A stretch of DNA of 64,000 nucleotides from assembly GCA_013339895.1 (NCBI GenBank), contig JABACO010000006.1, forward strand, positions 9,492,531 through 9,556,530, written 5' to 3'. This stretch comes from Ephydatia muelleri (lineage: Eukaryota; Porifera; Demospongiae; Spongillida; Spongillidae). Position numbers and translations under genes: made by a program. The stretch's first letter is position 1. Each line of letters begins with the position of its first letter. The notes beneath the pieces were generated by a model. That model had not been told where the DNA came from, ran no database searches, and saw only the letters and a list, made by a program, of their open reading frames with translations. Positions 1 through 12,721 of the stretch are shown here, piece by piece.

Positions 1-506
1 ATACCTCTACACAGTTTGGGTGTTAAAAGCAAAGGACGCATCGTTGCATGCACAGCTACACGAGGTACACAAAAAAAGAGCTGTCGTGATATACAAATGG
101 ATCGCTATGTTAGAGAGTGTTAGTAGTCAATTTCTTAAAGCCACGGAGGGTCATATACTCACACTAGTTGTCTTCAACCCCTGGTTGGCAACACAAAGGT
201 CTCAATCTCTCAAACAAACTAACCAAGCTTATAGCTTATGAATAAATGAATGAACAAGCTCCGTAAAATGCAGACGCCCAATGACTGGCACATGTCAATA
301 ATTAATTCAAAATGGCGCGTTAATAAGCCTATGCAGCGTAATAGTAAAGTCACGCAGAGCCATTCTAAAAGGGCGCCGGAGGAGGGAACGGGGAACGCAG
401 TGCATAGTAATTAATTATAATCACCGCACAAAGGAAGGTGGGCCCAGGCGCCGCGGAGAAGGGGAAGGGGAGGGGAAGCGGCGAAGGGCGGGGAGTTACT
501 ACACGC
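1..506. other. no gene recognised; GC/purine-rich tract
   Basis: No supported coding sequence. An open frame at 20-241 has no start ATG and no recognisable family. A GGGGA-rich tract lies at about 440-495, directly left of the transposon end at 507. Confidence 0.5.
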
Positions 507-596
507 TAGTCTCATACCCAGACCCAACGTTACGCAGCTGCGGGTGGATTATATCACCGCTACGCGTAAGTAATGTCTGGTAAACTGCTGTACCAA

Positions 597-1171
597 TGGG
601 CTATTCCATAAAATAATTGTACACCCCTACTGATGACCCAAAATGTTGGGGTCCAATGGTAATGTCCTAGGGGGATGTTCTATTGCAGTGAGATGTATCC
701 AGGGGGGGGGGTTCCAATGGCAATGATGGCAATGTCCTAGGGGTGTCGCACAGTGAGATGTGTCCGGATGGGTTTCAAAGGTAATGCTCTAGGGGGTATC
801 CTACATCAGGATGTGTCCAGAGGGGGTTCAATGGTAATGTCCTAAGGGGGTATCCTACATCAGGTTTTGTTTAGAGGGGGTTCAATGGTAATGTACAGGG
901 AAGTGTGTCCAGAGGGGGTCCAAAATAAATGTCCTGGGGGGATACCTTGATATTCACAGGGAAAAGTTTCGCATTCCCTAGTTGGATTTTGATCCACAAT
1001 CCCTGGGTGGAAAGGCTTAAATCAACATTGGGCATTTTGATGTGGTTTGTTGTGTCTACTGTGATTGCTTATCACATTGGGATCTTGGCAAAATCCAATG
1101 TTGGGAACTCGAAACTTTTCCCTGTGATTAGTCATCAGTAGGGGTGTAGAATTATATTATGGAATAGCCCA
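597..1171. mobile_element. nested MITE with ~45-bp TIRs
   Basis: Ends are TGGGCTATTCCATAA and its inverse. The inverted repeat continues for about 45 bp to the GTCATCAGTAGGGGTGT block. It interrupts sequence that is continuous in the relative at 26458 (between CTGCTGTAC and CGGTCACC), which shows it is a later insertion. Inside are a minisatellite (640-945) and a second inverted repeat (about 955-1003 against 1079-1128, sharing CACAGGGAAAAGTTTCG). It encodes nothing recognisable. The target duplication is unclear. Confidence 0.65.
640..945. repeat. imperfect minisatellite, ~62-bp unit
   Basis: About 4.5 diverged units are built on TCCAATGGTAATGTCCTAGG followed by GGGTATCCTACATCAGG and a TGTGTCCAGAGGGG segment. 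The array lies wholly inside the nested MITE, so it expanded within the element. Confidence 0.7.
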
Positions 1172-1638
1172 ACGGTCACCAGAATTTTGAGGAACTAATC
1201 AGATTAGAGTTATGCATATCTTTGTTATAATCGAGAGGTTAATTAGTAATTCGTGACGGTATTGTGGGTGACATGACGTCTTTCTACTTACGCGTACAGA
1301 CTTGCTTCGTTGATCGCGGATAAGCAGGAACAGCCGTACAGTAAAACACTATTCTGGCTTCGCTGCAAAGTGAGCTTCTCCCTACTTAGGTCAGCTATCA
1401 TGTGCCTCCGTGGTTCGCGCTCTTCTTAACACAGGCCACAGCATCTCTTCGAAACATCAATTGACCTTGCAATTTCAGACAGCAAGGCCAATCTTTCAGC
1501 TATGTATAAAACCCTTTCAACTTGATACTTCATTTATTTATTATTAAATATAATGTTCCTTTTTTTTTTATATGTACAAGATTAAAAAAATACAGAATGT
1601 AATCCACCCGCAGTTGCGTAACGTTGGATACGAGACTA

Positions 1639-2635
1639 ACTACAGGAGAGGGTGGGTGGGTCGGGTGTAAGGTGCAAATGCAAAATAATAAAATAATAAT
1701 AATAAATAATCATAAAGCAAACACCCTTCAAGTGTAACAGGGCAGTGACGGGAAAGTATGGCAAATTTGCGTTTAGAACCGAAGACGAAAAAGGGCGCAT
1801 GTAAGGTAAGGTCGGGCCACGCCCAAGTAAGTATACAAATTGTATGAAGCATTAGGGAAAGCAATATGATTGGTCCGTTGGAACACTCGAATGAGCGAGA
1901 TGGTTCTGAAAATTTGAAGAAAACAAATTCAATGATCACAAAATTTAACCCTTCTATACATCATGTATATAAAACTGCTTATATGTAATAAGCACGTACA
2001 CTTGTTGGTCAGTGCATTAAACATTGTTAGTATATGTATGATTGATTATATCTCGTAATTTCATGAACAATTATAATGAAGGATTATAGAAAATAATGGA
2101 ATGCAAAGTCCTGTTTCCGCATTTATGTGGACTGCAGTTATTATAAGGCTGTAGGAAATATTGAATGTGAAGGTTCATGCAGGAAGGTAAACAATTGCAT
2201 CACTTGGTGCCAGGTACACCTCTGTACAGGTGTTGTTTGTGTGAAAAGACTACTTGTATTACAAAGAAGAGGTTGGGCTATACATGTATAACGCCAGTTA
2301 ACATTTCATTCCAATTTTGAATGATAGATCAGAAGAAGCGGATTTCTCTCACCTATGTAGATAGCTGCACAAATGAAGCACGATCTGTCTAACAGCAGTC
2401 TGAAGAAAGGGACTAGCATTTCATTTGCTTTAAAATGTACTTTGTTCGGTGTAATTCCAATTAATGTCAGCAGTGGCAACATTTCAGCTGCATGATAATT
2501 AATTAAAATGTATTCATAGCTGACACATAGAAACTTTAAACCCAAGATCCTTGCAAAGATGTGTGTGATTGAGTATAACCAATCCTACAATGAAGTATTA
2601 ATTTTATTACACACATTTGCATTTAATACAACACT
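1639..2635. other. no feature recognised
   Basis: AT-rich sequence with short open frames only. Part may be 3' UTR or downstream region of the minus-strand gene ending at 2636. Confidence 0.4.
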
Positions 2636-5600
2636 TCAAAACACATCAATTAATCCACTGTCAGAATTTAATTTCAAGTGACACCAATCACGTTTGTTTA
2701 CATTACGTTTCAAATGTAAACAGTCTGCACGAAGAGCAAGTGTCTGATAATCTGCAGCATCAGCAATATCTTGTGAGATAAATGTGTAGATGCTACCAGT
2801 AATAACAGAACAAAAGAACTTCTTGCCATTTATCAAATGAACTAAGTTTATGTATGAAGCTTCCACCTCCTTTCCGTCCTGAGGACAAGACATAAAAAGT
2901 TAAATCACATGTCGAAGAAAAACAAATTAGTATAATGACTATATCCCTTTGAAAATGTCAGGGTGCAATGGTCTACATTTAGTACATATTATTCTGTGTG
3001 ATGCAAGTACAATATATATGCCAGTGGTGGTTTACTCAACAGTAACATACAACTTGTTCATTATGCCACTCTAACTGTAGCTGTAGTTTGTACATCTAGG
3101 TGTACTGTATGACAGCATAATGTGATTGAAGTCCTCCTGGGTGCTGGTAAGCACATCATTCTATTTCAGATAAATAGTCTCTTGCATTTTGGCAACTACT
3201 TTATACATGAGGCTCCACTTTGGAGATAGGTAGCAAACTCAGTTTTACATGCATATTTGACATTTAGGCAATATAAATACATTAATATGAAGTAACTTAG
3301 TGAAATCAAGTTAGCTCCGCTAATTTTAGTGGAATTGTAGTTTTGTATAACACCAACATAATACTACCAGCCCTCATATGTGTTGCATTAAATTAGTGGT
3401 CTCTTAACCTTAAATTGAGGTGCCATTAGCCTACATGTACGTGTTGCAAATCACTTGATTCCAACAAATGTACAAACAGCCAGTGCTTGAAATAAGAATA
3501 ATCAATATAGGAAAGAGGGACTAAGGTGGCCACGATGCCAGCGAGCTGCTAGAGCTACATACGCTCTGGTCAGGGAACGCCCCTCATTTAGCTCTGAATC
3601 ATTATGATTTACAAAAACCTTCATTCTTTGCTTTTTTCAGACAGATATAATTTCGCCAAATGCACATTTTCCAACTATTATGCGATCCGTTATCAAGATC
3701 ATGGTCAATTTTCATCACTCCACCACCTCGATAGAGCCAATGGTTCAATGATCTCCAAAGCAAAGCCTATGTTTTAATGCTACATTTTTCAAGTTCAAAA
3801 TTTTGAAGCACCACTGAATGTGAGGACCAGATGTCACAATGGAACACCTACATGTACATGTAGGCATAAACTGCATTTTTTTGTAGGCATGCAGTAGATG
3901 TATCATTAATACAAAATTTCATGATCTGACTGAGGTTAAATTCAAAAATCAATTCCAAATGAGAGTGCCTTTAAATTCAAGATTTATTATGTTATTAATT
4001 TAATAAGTACCGTACCAAACTTTGTAAAAGGGTATCACGTGTAAAATCAAATGCTATACTATTGAGATCACAATCATAATTCATTAGTGGCCAATATGTA
4101 TTCCATTAAATCCACCTGTTTGTGTATTGCATACAGAATGCCACCTGAATGGTTAGATACACAATAAGTAACTTGTTTACACAACTTTTCTGTTATAAAC
4201 TGATTGAGATGTAATTATACAGGCAAGTAGTATGCAATGCACACTTGTGGGTTCATAATGTCTTTACAATGACTTATCAGACACGATCTTTGAATCACGA
4301 TAAATTAAAAACCACATGAAAATGATAATGAAATACTTGAGATCACAAATATAAATTTGGGAATACTATGGTATCCAAAATAGCCAACTGGGAATGGTAT
4401 CATATCAAAATCAAACAACTAAACATTATTTGATATAGATGAGGTCATAGATTTCACCTTGATTTGAGAGGGTTTGATTTATTTAATTAACCGCAATACT
4501 TAAGTTTAATTTCATTCGATCATTGTTTACACAAATTAGTTGCATAAACTACTGACAACTTTCTATACTGAGTTGTAACACGCCAAAGTGGTTGCATAAC
4601 CCCTGTATAATGAGGACAGCAAATCACGCTGTACATGTACATGTAGTCCAACTACACCACATCCCAGTGATGAGAAGGTGATTCATCCAAACATCAAACC
4701 AATGCATTTTATGGCAGCTGATTCACTGCATGCACAGGCCAGCACAAAACCTTGGTGCGAGAGTCAATGTAAAGGTAAAAACATGATGAAGGTTGAAGCT
4801 CATTTTTTGTCCTAATATAAATCCGCAATGGCAGAACAACAGGATGGGAATGAAGACATGGCTACATTGTATCTGTATCTCATACATCACATAACACTTC
4901 GGTTTGAATGCCAAGTACATTGTCTTTGTCAGGCCAGAACCAGTTGCTGAACATAACGTAAAATAAAAGCAAACTTGGGCAGCGACCTTCAATGAATCAA
5001 GTACACTGATCATGGCAAAACTGCTATCTAAGTTTGAAAGGATTGAGAGGATTGATAAGCAGCAACATATATGGCTCTGTCTAAAGTCCCAAATTTTTTA
5101 CATTATGTAATTTTTAGATGCACTGCAAATGTGGGTGCTGTTGTTTACACAATAGTGTAACTATTGATACACTACGCTGTAGTAGCAACAGTTGATGTAA
5201 AGATATAAGAAAACAGATGGTTCTCCCCCTTTGTATTATAACCCAAGAAAACAATATAGTAAAGATCTCTCCATTGTTTGGCATTGTTTATACCGGCATA
5301 TCAAATACGTTACACAGCCAAAGAAGTAGGAGTCCACCCCTTGATGTCTGTGTAGGTTGAGCTACAGTTATTAAAAGATAAAATGAATGCAATTCGATCC
5401 CTAGCATATTTAATACAGGATATCATTATCAAATGTTCAGCAAAAGTCTCATCAACATACTGCAATAGTGGCAATAAACCTTCTGTTTCACCACTGCACT
5501 GTAACTATGTTAGCAGAAACTGATCCATAGACTAAAGCACTGAGCAGTGATTTGATGACAGGACAGACTTTGTATTGACTACATGTATGTATATCTCTAC

Positions 5601-8600
5601 AACGCTCTTTTAAATAGCACAAGTAACAACTGATACAAATTTTGGTTAATGCGCAAAACGCAATGTATATAGAATTGCTTTATGCACTGCAGGAGCACCA
5701 AAGGTATCAGTTTTAAAAGGTGTACAATAGTATTTGCTATGCACTGATTTTCAGAGTAAACAAAAATGAACAAGAGTACGACCCTTACCCGTCTTTCCAC
5801 TGGATAAATACAGATGTGGCCGATTTCTTTCTTGTCCCATGCTTGATGAGTCAACAAAACCCAATACAACCTTCCTTTCTCTAATGAAACACCTGCAGGG
5901 GTTTTACAGCTTTGTTGAGCAAGCACAATATCTGAACTCAGCAGCTTGTGTCTGAAATACACTTTCTCATTGAAGCAGGAGTTGAATTGACATATTGGAA
6001 TAGCCTAAAGAGGGACAATACATTGCAATTAGCAACTTACCTTCAGGCTAAGCATTTATTTAGAGTGTCATATGTAGACATGTACACTGCTTCACAGGTT
6101 GTGAGTTATTGCAATTGTTCCAGAAGTGTATGCCACGTTTTTATTTTTATTTTTATTTTTATACATGTCTGTGCAGTTGTGGTGCATACTATACAGTAAA
6201 TACATGTATGTAAATTTTGCAGTACATGTTACACAGTTCCATGTACACATGTACATACCGTATAACACTTATGCACATAAGGCTGTTCTTGATGTGACCA
6301 AAAACTTACACAAATAGATATGGAACCACTTTGAGAAGAAGTGAAACAGAGAGAATAGAAGGCATGTAGTACAAGGCTGCTATGTATAACACACTCTGAT
6401 TCAGAAAATCGAGCCTTGGTACATCGTTTGCCATCATGCCACTGGAAGAGGATGCTCCAGTTGTTATTCGATGAAGGAAGCTCCAGCAGTGATGCAAAAA
6501 ACTGACAAGAGGTCTGTACATGATGTATAAATTGCAAGTTCTCAAAGAGAAGACTGATTAATGGCATAAATTTTATTGTTAGAGTGATTGATTTGCACCA
6601 ATAGTGAGCTTAGTGCAATGCAATCGTGATACATATATCAGCAGGAAGTTAGTGCATGCATGCATGGCATATACCCCCTTTGACTAATGTATGCATTATA
6701 TACACCCCATTAGCCTAACAGAGGTGAGCCTATACAATACCTAATTGTGTCACAAAAGATATCATATGCTGCATATATCCAAAAATGCAGACAATAGTCA
6801 ATAAACAGTATGAGTGCAACAGCATGGAGGCTCACCACTACGCGTATCGATCTATTCTCAGAGTAAAGAAAAAAGTGTGCTCCAATGTGTACGGCAGTTA
6901 AGGCAAGATCCACATCTTCTGACATAACCCTAAAATCCTGACTCTTCTTCTTGAACACATAGCAGCTGCTGTTGCTTTCAGAAGGGCACTCACACAGCAC
7001 ACATACAACCGGGAGTGTGTCCTGGGATAAAACAAGTACTGTCTACATAAAAAGTAGCAAAGAAAAGGACAACATACTCAAAAGGTACACATGTTGACAC
7101 TAAAGACTTAGCTAAGGAATGTTTGGGGCAACAGAGGAATGGGGGATGATAGCAGCGACTACAGACCAGACACACAAATGCAATCAACATGAATACAAGC
7201 CAACAACTGTTGCAAAGTATTCAGAATGGAATTATGGTATAGCCTGTCGTGAGGGAACTTAATTTAATGATATTTTACATTTTTATTAGCATGGCATCCA
7301 TCAGGCCAGGGCGGTGGTAGCAAGAGCCAAACACAGAAATTCTTTATCTGAGAAAGAGTCCCATGGCACTTAAAGCTTTGAAATGTGAGTCCTTATCTTT
7401 CCCGAGAGATTTTGAGCACTGTTTGAATGTTACTACGAAGACGTCTATGAGTGTAGGTATGAATTGGTACCTTCCACAGAGACTCAGTAGAAGGTAATGA
7501 AATAGTGTATGTCATATAGGAACATACAGTGAGATGCAACACTACTGACTACTGCTAGCTCTTATTCTGTTTGCATACATGTAGGTTGTTTTGTGTTTAT
7601 TTCTTGAATGAAAATGATAAATGGCTGCAAATAAGATAAAGTTTGGCAACTGTGCAGCATTCAACTTGTAGATGTATACAAGTAAGGTGTACACACATGT
7701 ATGTGCCAACAGCTGATTTTTTAGGTCCCTAAATAGCAAAGACAGTTTTAAGGCTCAAAGAACATATCATTGTTCAGATTAATATAGCTATTGAAGTGAG
7801 AAAGAAAGCGGCATTGATTAATGTTTGACAAATTTTCAAAAGGGGTACTGTATTCTAATTTCCTGCACAGAGACCTCTTAGTGCCATTCCATGTTTTCAT
7901 GTCATTGCAGTAGGAAGTTATCATAAGAAATGAATTTCCTATAGAATTATATTATTGTACGAATACACATGTGACATGGAGAAAAGCAGACCAGGGCTTG
8001 TAAAGTCTTGATTTGAGCAGCAGATAGAATATCTGCATAACAGTAGCCAACACAGACACATACATGTGCACACATAAATTTAACACCAACATACAACACA
8101 GACAACAATACATCGTGATTCAATGCATTAAATTTTTTAATACCTTTTAGTGCTCAGACATGCGCAGCAAAGTTAAGAGTACTGCTCAATGAATGTTTAG
8201 GCAGTGTATTGATATAGTATTTAAAAAGTAGGTTTATGTGACAAATTTCCAGTCAATTAGCATTGTATGGTATCATAATCTATATTAATACAACTTGACC
8301 TTGACTTTGTGTGTGCGTGTATTTGTTTGTGAGAGTGTTGAATCATTTGCACTTGTATTAGCATTGTATCAAAGTTGTAGGGGTAATGATACATGTACAA
8401 AAGGAGGCAAGTGTGAAGCACTTCAACAGTTGTCAAAGGACAGCCTACTGAGATTGATATGTTTACACAGTGTGTTGAGTGTCCAGAAATGCATCCAACA
8501 ACAGATAGGCGAGTCCGTGCATTAACCCATGATGTAATCACTATATATGAGAGAGAATCCCTCCACCCCCATACACATACTGAGATACACAACTGTTCTC

Positions 8601-9070
8601 CAATGGTCACCCGGGTATTCAGAAGTAGCTCAGAAACACAACATCATATTGGCTGACCACGGGACACACAGGAATACAAGAGCACCGAATAAACCCACGG
8701 TTATAAACTTACTCCCTCCCCCCCTCCCCCCTTTTTTATTTATTCAAGAGATAAATGGTTTCCGTCGAAGTTGTAGCCTAGTCTTAACACTGAAGTGCGT
8801 TGGGCCAGAGATAGACCGAATATATTATCTCTGGGTTGTGGAGGGGGGCTAGCTTACGAGTGGAGACGCGGGCATCAACGTCTTCTCCTGTCTGCCTGCG
8901 GGATCGTCATGTTGCTGGAGCAACGGTTCAAGCAAAGGAATGATTTCATGAGTTTCCCTGGGAGTCGCGATATTTCCCATTTCGTATACAAATCGAGATA
9001 CGAATGATGCGTCCGGGTACCGTGCTGCGACTGGCCTCAAACCGCGACGCCCCGCCCCTTCGATTTGCAT
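2636..9070 (-). CDS. multi-exon gene, product unknown
   Basis: I do not recognise the family. Several exons have good splice signals and matching phase. The first is 8858-9070, with ATG at 9070, 71 codons and donor CTC|GTAAGC. Exon 6836-7021 (62 codons, phase 0) is Cys-rich near its start (VCVLCECPSE) and joins in phase to 6310-6540 (77 codons, donor TGT|GTAAGT, contains FQWHDGKRC). Exon 5789-5951 contains GRLYWVLLTHQAWDKK and has donor CGG|GTAAGG. The last exon is about 2636-2889, following an acceptor TGTCCTCAG and ending at a stop. A further exon is possible near 4870-5013. Linking exons between 8858 and 7021, and between 6310 and 2889, were not resolved, so this may be two genes. The 5' end lies 95 bp from the 3' end of the same-strand DBH-like gene, a tandem head-to-tail arrangement. 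Confidence 0.5.
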
Positions 9071-9164
9071 CAGTCGATTTGTAATTTGAGGACATAAATA
9101 TTTAACATAAATATTTAACAGCTGCTGTCTTTGACATACAGTGCATGTATTATACTCAGTAGCT

Positions 9165-9365
9165 CTAGTCGAAAGGCAGCATGTGCATGACTAGAAGCAC
9201 AAAAAATAGATTGGTGGCTTCCAGAAGTGAAACAGATGAAACATGGTAGGTGGTATTGCAGGAATCATCCGTCATCTTGTAAGGACAACCAGCTTTTGGC
9301 AGGTGAAGCTCTTGAGTAACAGTAATATCCTGCACAAATGGAGATATGTCATACACATGTATCAT

Positions 9366-9417
<52 letters not shown>

Positions 9418-12400
9418 TGTGTGTAGTTGCTGTAACAAAGCATCGACTGCTTTAGGGTATATACATTTATGTTCTGTGATGGAGGATTTATGGCAACTCT
9501 TGTGCTTCATCTATTTTTTAGAGGCTGATATTCCCTCATGAATTTTGTACTTGTATGTGTGGATTGCACTTGCGATTCAGGAAATCAAGCAGAACTTACA
9601 TATGACATTGACTCACAGAATACCCTGGGGAAGCCTTCTAAGTTTGCTGATTGAAAGTCAGAAATTTGCTGTTCATTCCAGTTGATTTTTTGGAAAATAT
9701 CCATTACTCCATTTCTTGCATTGTCCCCTTCAAACAGGCTGTCATTGGATAGCATCTGCACATCTTCACGTCTGTATAGACCAGTTAAAACAACGATAAG
9801 TAATTTTGATAAAAATATCAAGTTCAAAACATACGATAACTCCTTGTTGATAGACAGTGGTTCGAGGTATGTAAGGCTAGCACATGTTGTTAGATTCATG
9901 CGAGGGTAATAGGTGAGAAAGGAAAAGCACATCTCATCATGGGTTGAATCTCCTCCCTAGTGAACAGAACACTGCATAGAATTGAGCTTTCAAGTTTACG
10001 AGGTATCACTCACCACTGTGATATTAGTCCTGTCTTGAGTGTTATAGATGCACTTCAGAATTAAAATGTCACTCTACCATTGCAAATAAACGAAAGCATG
10101 TTGCATTGACACGAAGCGTTTTGAAGGGCTTACTGGCATCACTGTTATCTCCTTTGGCAAGAAGTTTGGTTGCTGGTAGCTAAAGTCATACCTCATGTTT
10201 CTACTTATTGGTGCTAATTCCTCATAACCTCCATCACAGTTCAGGTTTGGTCTCAAGTGGCTCAGTTCTAATCCAATTCCTGCAATGAGACAGAAATACT
10301 TGACAGTCCACTAACGTAATTAGAAGGACCATTATGTTTTTATTAATTTTTTACTTACCTGCTAGATGGGTATGGAATCCATTCGAAATGACATGAATGC
10401 CTCCATCTGGAATAAACTAATAAAAGAAAAGGAATATATAATATATGCGGATATGCATTCTGATTTGCAGTGTTGTAACTGTGTGCTGGTGCTAACATTT
10501 GACATGCAGGAAGCTCCACATAGCGCAAAAATAGAGAAGCTCTTTGCATTCGGAGGGATGACCATAAGTGGTGTAATCATATGGCCAACAGCTAATATTC
10601 CAGCCTCATGTGCTGGAGGTGTTTCCGTGTAGAAAAATTCAAATCCTGTGCTGTCAATTATGCCTACATAGGAAAGAAAAGAGGAAATAGGGAGCATTAA
10701 TTAATTAATACAAGTAATGAATGTACATGTATGATAATTACCTGAGTGCAGCTCTGGATTATCATAGTGGACCTCTAGCCATAGAAACTCATCTGTGTTT
10801 CCTCCAATGGGATATCCAATGCCAGCAGGATAAGTATAATCCTAGACATGTTACACGTTAAGGTTAGAACTGCAGTAGCAAACTCCATCTGGACTTACAG
10901 AGCCACCCACTGCCCATGCTGCAATAAGTGTTCTTGAGCTGCATGCTCCGGGATTGAGGTAGCATTTATTGTTGAATCCCAGCTGTGTAGCTCTGTTGGT
11001 GATCTTGCAAAGGTAGAGCTCAGCATGATGAGCGTATTTTATTGCATGACGTGTGAGAAGCGGGGTAAACTGTATGTGTGGGATGATGAAACAATTGTAA
11101 TGATGCGTTTGGAACGAGCACTTATCTCTATAGCTGCTTATTTGAGTGCACAGTACTACTACCGTGATGTGAGATTGTTTATGCTACAAATAATATTTGC
11201 CCAGTGTGAGCTCCACCGTAGAGGTTGGTTAGTAACAAAGTATGGGTGTGGCGGAGGCAGTCTGTGGTAACTGCCAACGAATACTTTGTACGTAATACGC
11301 ATTGGCTGCCACAGACTTTGATCACAGAATCAGGCTCACTTGCTAGTCTACATGAAACACTAGGTATGAGACCTTCTAACGCGCGCGCGCGCTCAGAGAA
11401 AAAAAAACTGTACAAGCATCTCGTGTCACCTTCGTAATGTAGACTTCCTTGCGTCGAATTTCGTCTGGCAGAAGTGTACTCGAACACCAATAAGTGGTGC
11501 TTGTATCATGAGGAACAGTCACCTGTAGTGTTGTAACATAAACACGACGACATAACACATTCAATCAAGTTAACTTAATCTGTGCATCTTATTTACCGCA
11601 CATGGCACGATCGCCACACTCGTACAGACGTGTGTCATATGATACCAGAGTGGTCGAGTCCACATTATATACATCATGCAAGCTGAGCGCATTTACAGAC
11701 ATCATATACTCACGTTTATTAAGCTTATGGAAAACGACTTCGTATCCACTGGCAGTGATGGCTGGTTGACGAGACTTCCTAGCAGATTTGTACTGAAAGA
11801 CCCTCGTCTTGTTCCATGATAATTGAGCAAATGTACGTTCTCAGGATCCTCATCACTCCAGCTGTGTATTACTCGGATTGTTTCGTCCTGCAGAATGGGA
11901 TGGATGGTTTCTGTTTATTGCATGTGTATACGAATAAATAAATATAATTGCAGTGCTCGTATATAATGTTTATATTCTAAGATCTGTCGATGAATGGTTA
12001 GCGTTCAGTAGTTAAAATAGTGTGTAAAGTGTACTGTAGGATGCGGTTAAAAGTTTACCATTATTTCAATGTCATTTTCATCACAGGTTTTCCATTTGCG
12101 CGTAATGATGAACGTGGTGCATCCATTGTCTTCGTATGCCGTCACCGTTTTCCAATCTTGCTTCGCATCCACGGTCGGAATGTGCTCACCATCTGCAAAA
12201 CAGTCCTATAGGAGAATATAGATAATTATCACAGCAGTGCTGTTCAGTTGAGGTATGGCACTTCAGAGCTACATAAAACATGACATTCACAAGCAACAAT
12301 GGTTTGTGTCAGTTTGCATGTGTTGCGCATCGTGCATGTACTTACATAGAGCATCACTTTTCCATCTGTTGTCACCCATCCAACGACAAGATCGGAGTCT

Positions 12401-12621
12401 TTCATGCCGCCCGTGGGAGAGAGACCGAATCCGAACCATCCAGTAGAATTCAGTATCAAGCGGAATGTAATCGTTGCATCCATTCGATTGAAACCCCAAT
12501 CCACTGCGTATACAGGTTTTTGAGTTGCAGGATCAGACTCCAGAATGGCAGAAAATGGAAAATCATTCGCTAAGGCAACGCTCAGCGTAGCTAGTAATAG
12601 CAGTTGAACAATCGACCCCAT
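9165..12621 (-). CDS. MOXD1: DBH-like copper monooxygenase (MOXD1/DBH family)
   Basis: Thirteen exons give a 616-aa protein with every junction in phase: 12346-12621, 12059-12205, 11714-11887, 11430-11522, 10899-11069, 10742-10841, 10497-10663, 10359-10416, 10134-10279, 10014-10073, 9835-9956, 9600-9771 and 9165-9329. A signal peptide (about residues 1-18) precedes a DOMON domain (about 22-140), then the two Cu-monooxygenase domains. By family comparison the copper ligands are all present: H244, H245 and H312 for one site; H391, H393 and M473 for the other. The protein should hydroxylate an aromatic amine or related substrate in the secretory pathway using ascorbate and oxygen; the true substrate is unknown. 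The C-terminus (about 596-612) is hydrophobic, suggesting a membrane anchor. A TATA box and a CRE sit just upstream. Assignment to MOXD1 rather than DBH is not resolved. Confidence 0.95.
9367..9424. repeat. (GT)n microsatellite in last intron of DBH-like gene
   Basis: About 29 near-perfect GT repeats lie between exons 12 and 13, 38 bp upstream of the final exon on the minus strand. It reads as a purine-pyrimidine alternating tract close to the acceptor. Confidence 0.9.
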
Positions 12622-12670
12622 TGTAATGCTGTTGCTGTATCTTCATGCATAAGCCGTTAAATTCGCGACT

Positions 12671-12678
12671 CTTTTATA
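12671..12678 (-). promoter_or_regulatory. TATA box of DBH-like gene
   Basis: Minus-strand TATAAAAG lies 50 bp upstream of the ATG at 12621. This fits a 5' UTR of roughly 20-25 nt. No competing TATA is seen nearby. Confidence 0.65.
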
Positions 12679-12697
12679 TCCCACTGTATTTTAAAAA

Positions 12698-12705
12698 TTA
12701 CGTCA
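12698..12705 (-). promoter_or_regulatory. CRE-like site (TGACGTAA) upstream of the TATA box
   Basis: Minus-strand TGACGTAA lies about 20 bp upstream of the TATA box. It is a CREB/ATF-type core. Vertebrate DBH promoters use a CRE/AP-1 element (established knowledge), so the placement is notable. Function here is inference. Confidence 0.5.
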
Positions 12706-12721
12706 CGCGCTCAACGGATCT

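Larger units (their letters stand above)
507..1638. mobile_element. non-autonomous TIR element, TAG...CTA family
   Basis: The left end reads TAGTCTCATACCCAGACCC and the right end is its inverted counterpart, finishing in CGAGACTA. Terminal similarity runs about 60 bp and includes a GGGTGGATTA block. The same termini bound the helicase-bearing element at 26458-31328, and about 60 bp of subterminal sequence (the CGGTCACCAGAA block and beyond) is also shared with it. Flanks are ACTACACGC on the left and ACTACAGGA on the right, a 9-bp target duplication of which six leading bases still match. No coding potential is seen inside. A second TIR element (597-1171) has inserted near the left terminus. 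This is an internally deleted, old member of the family. Confidence 0.75.

Noticed and set aside
9165..9455. Long His-Thr or Val-Cys frames across the GT microsatellite
   Set aside because: They are translations of the dinucleotide repeat. Only the 9165-9329 part belongs to a real exon.
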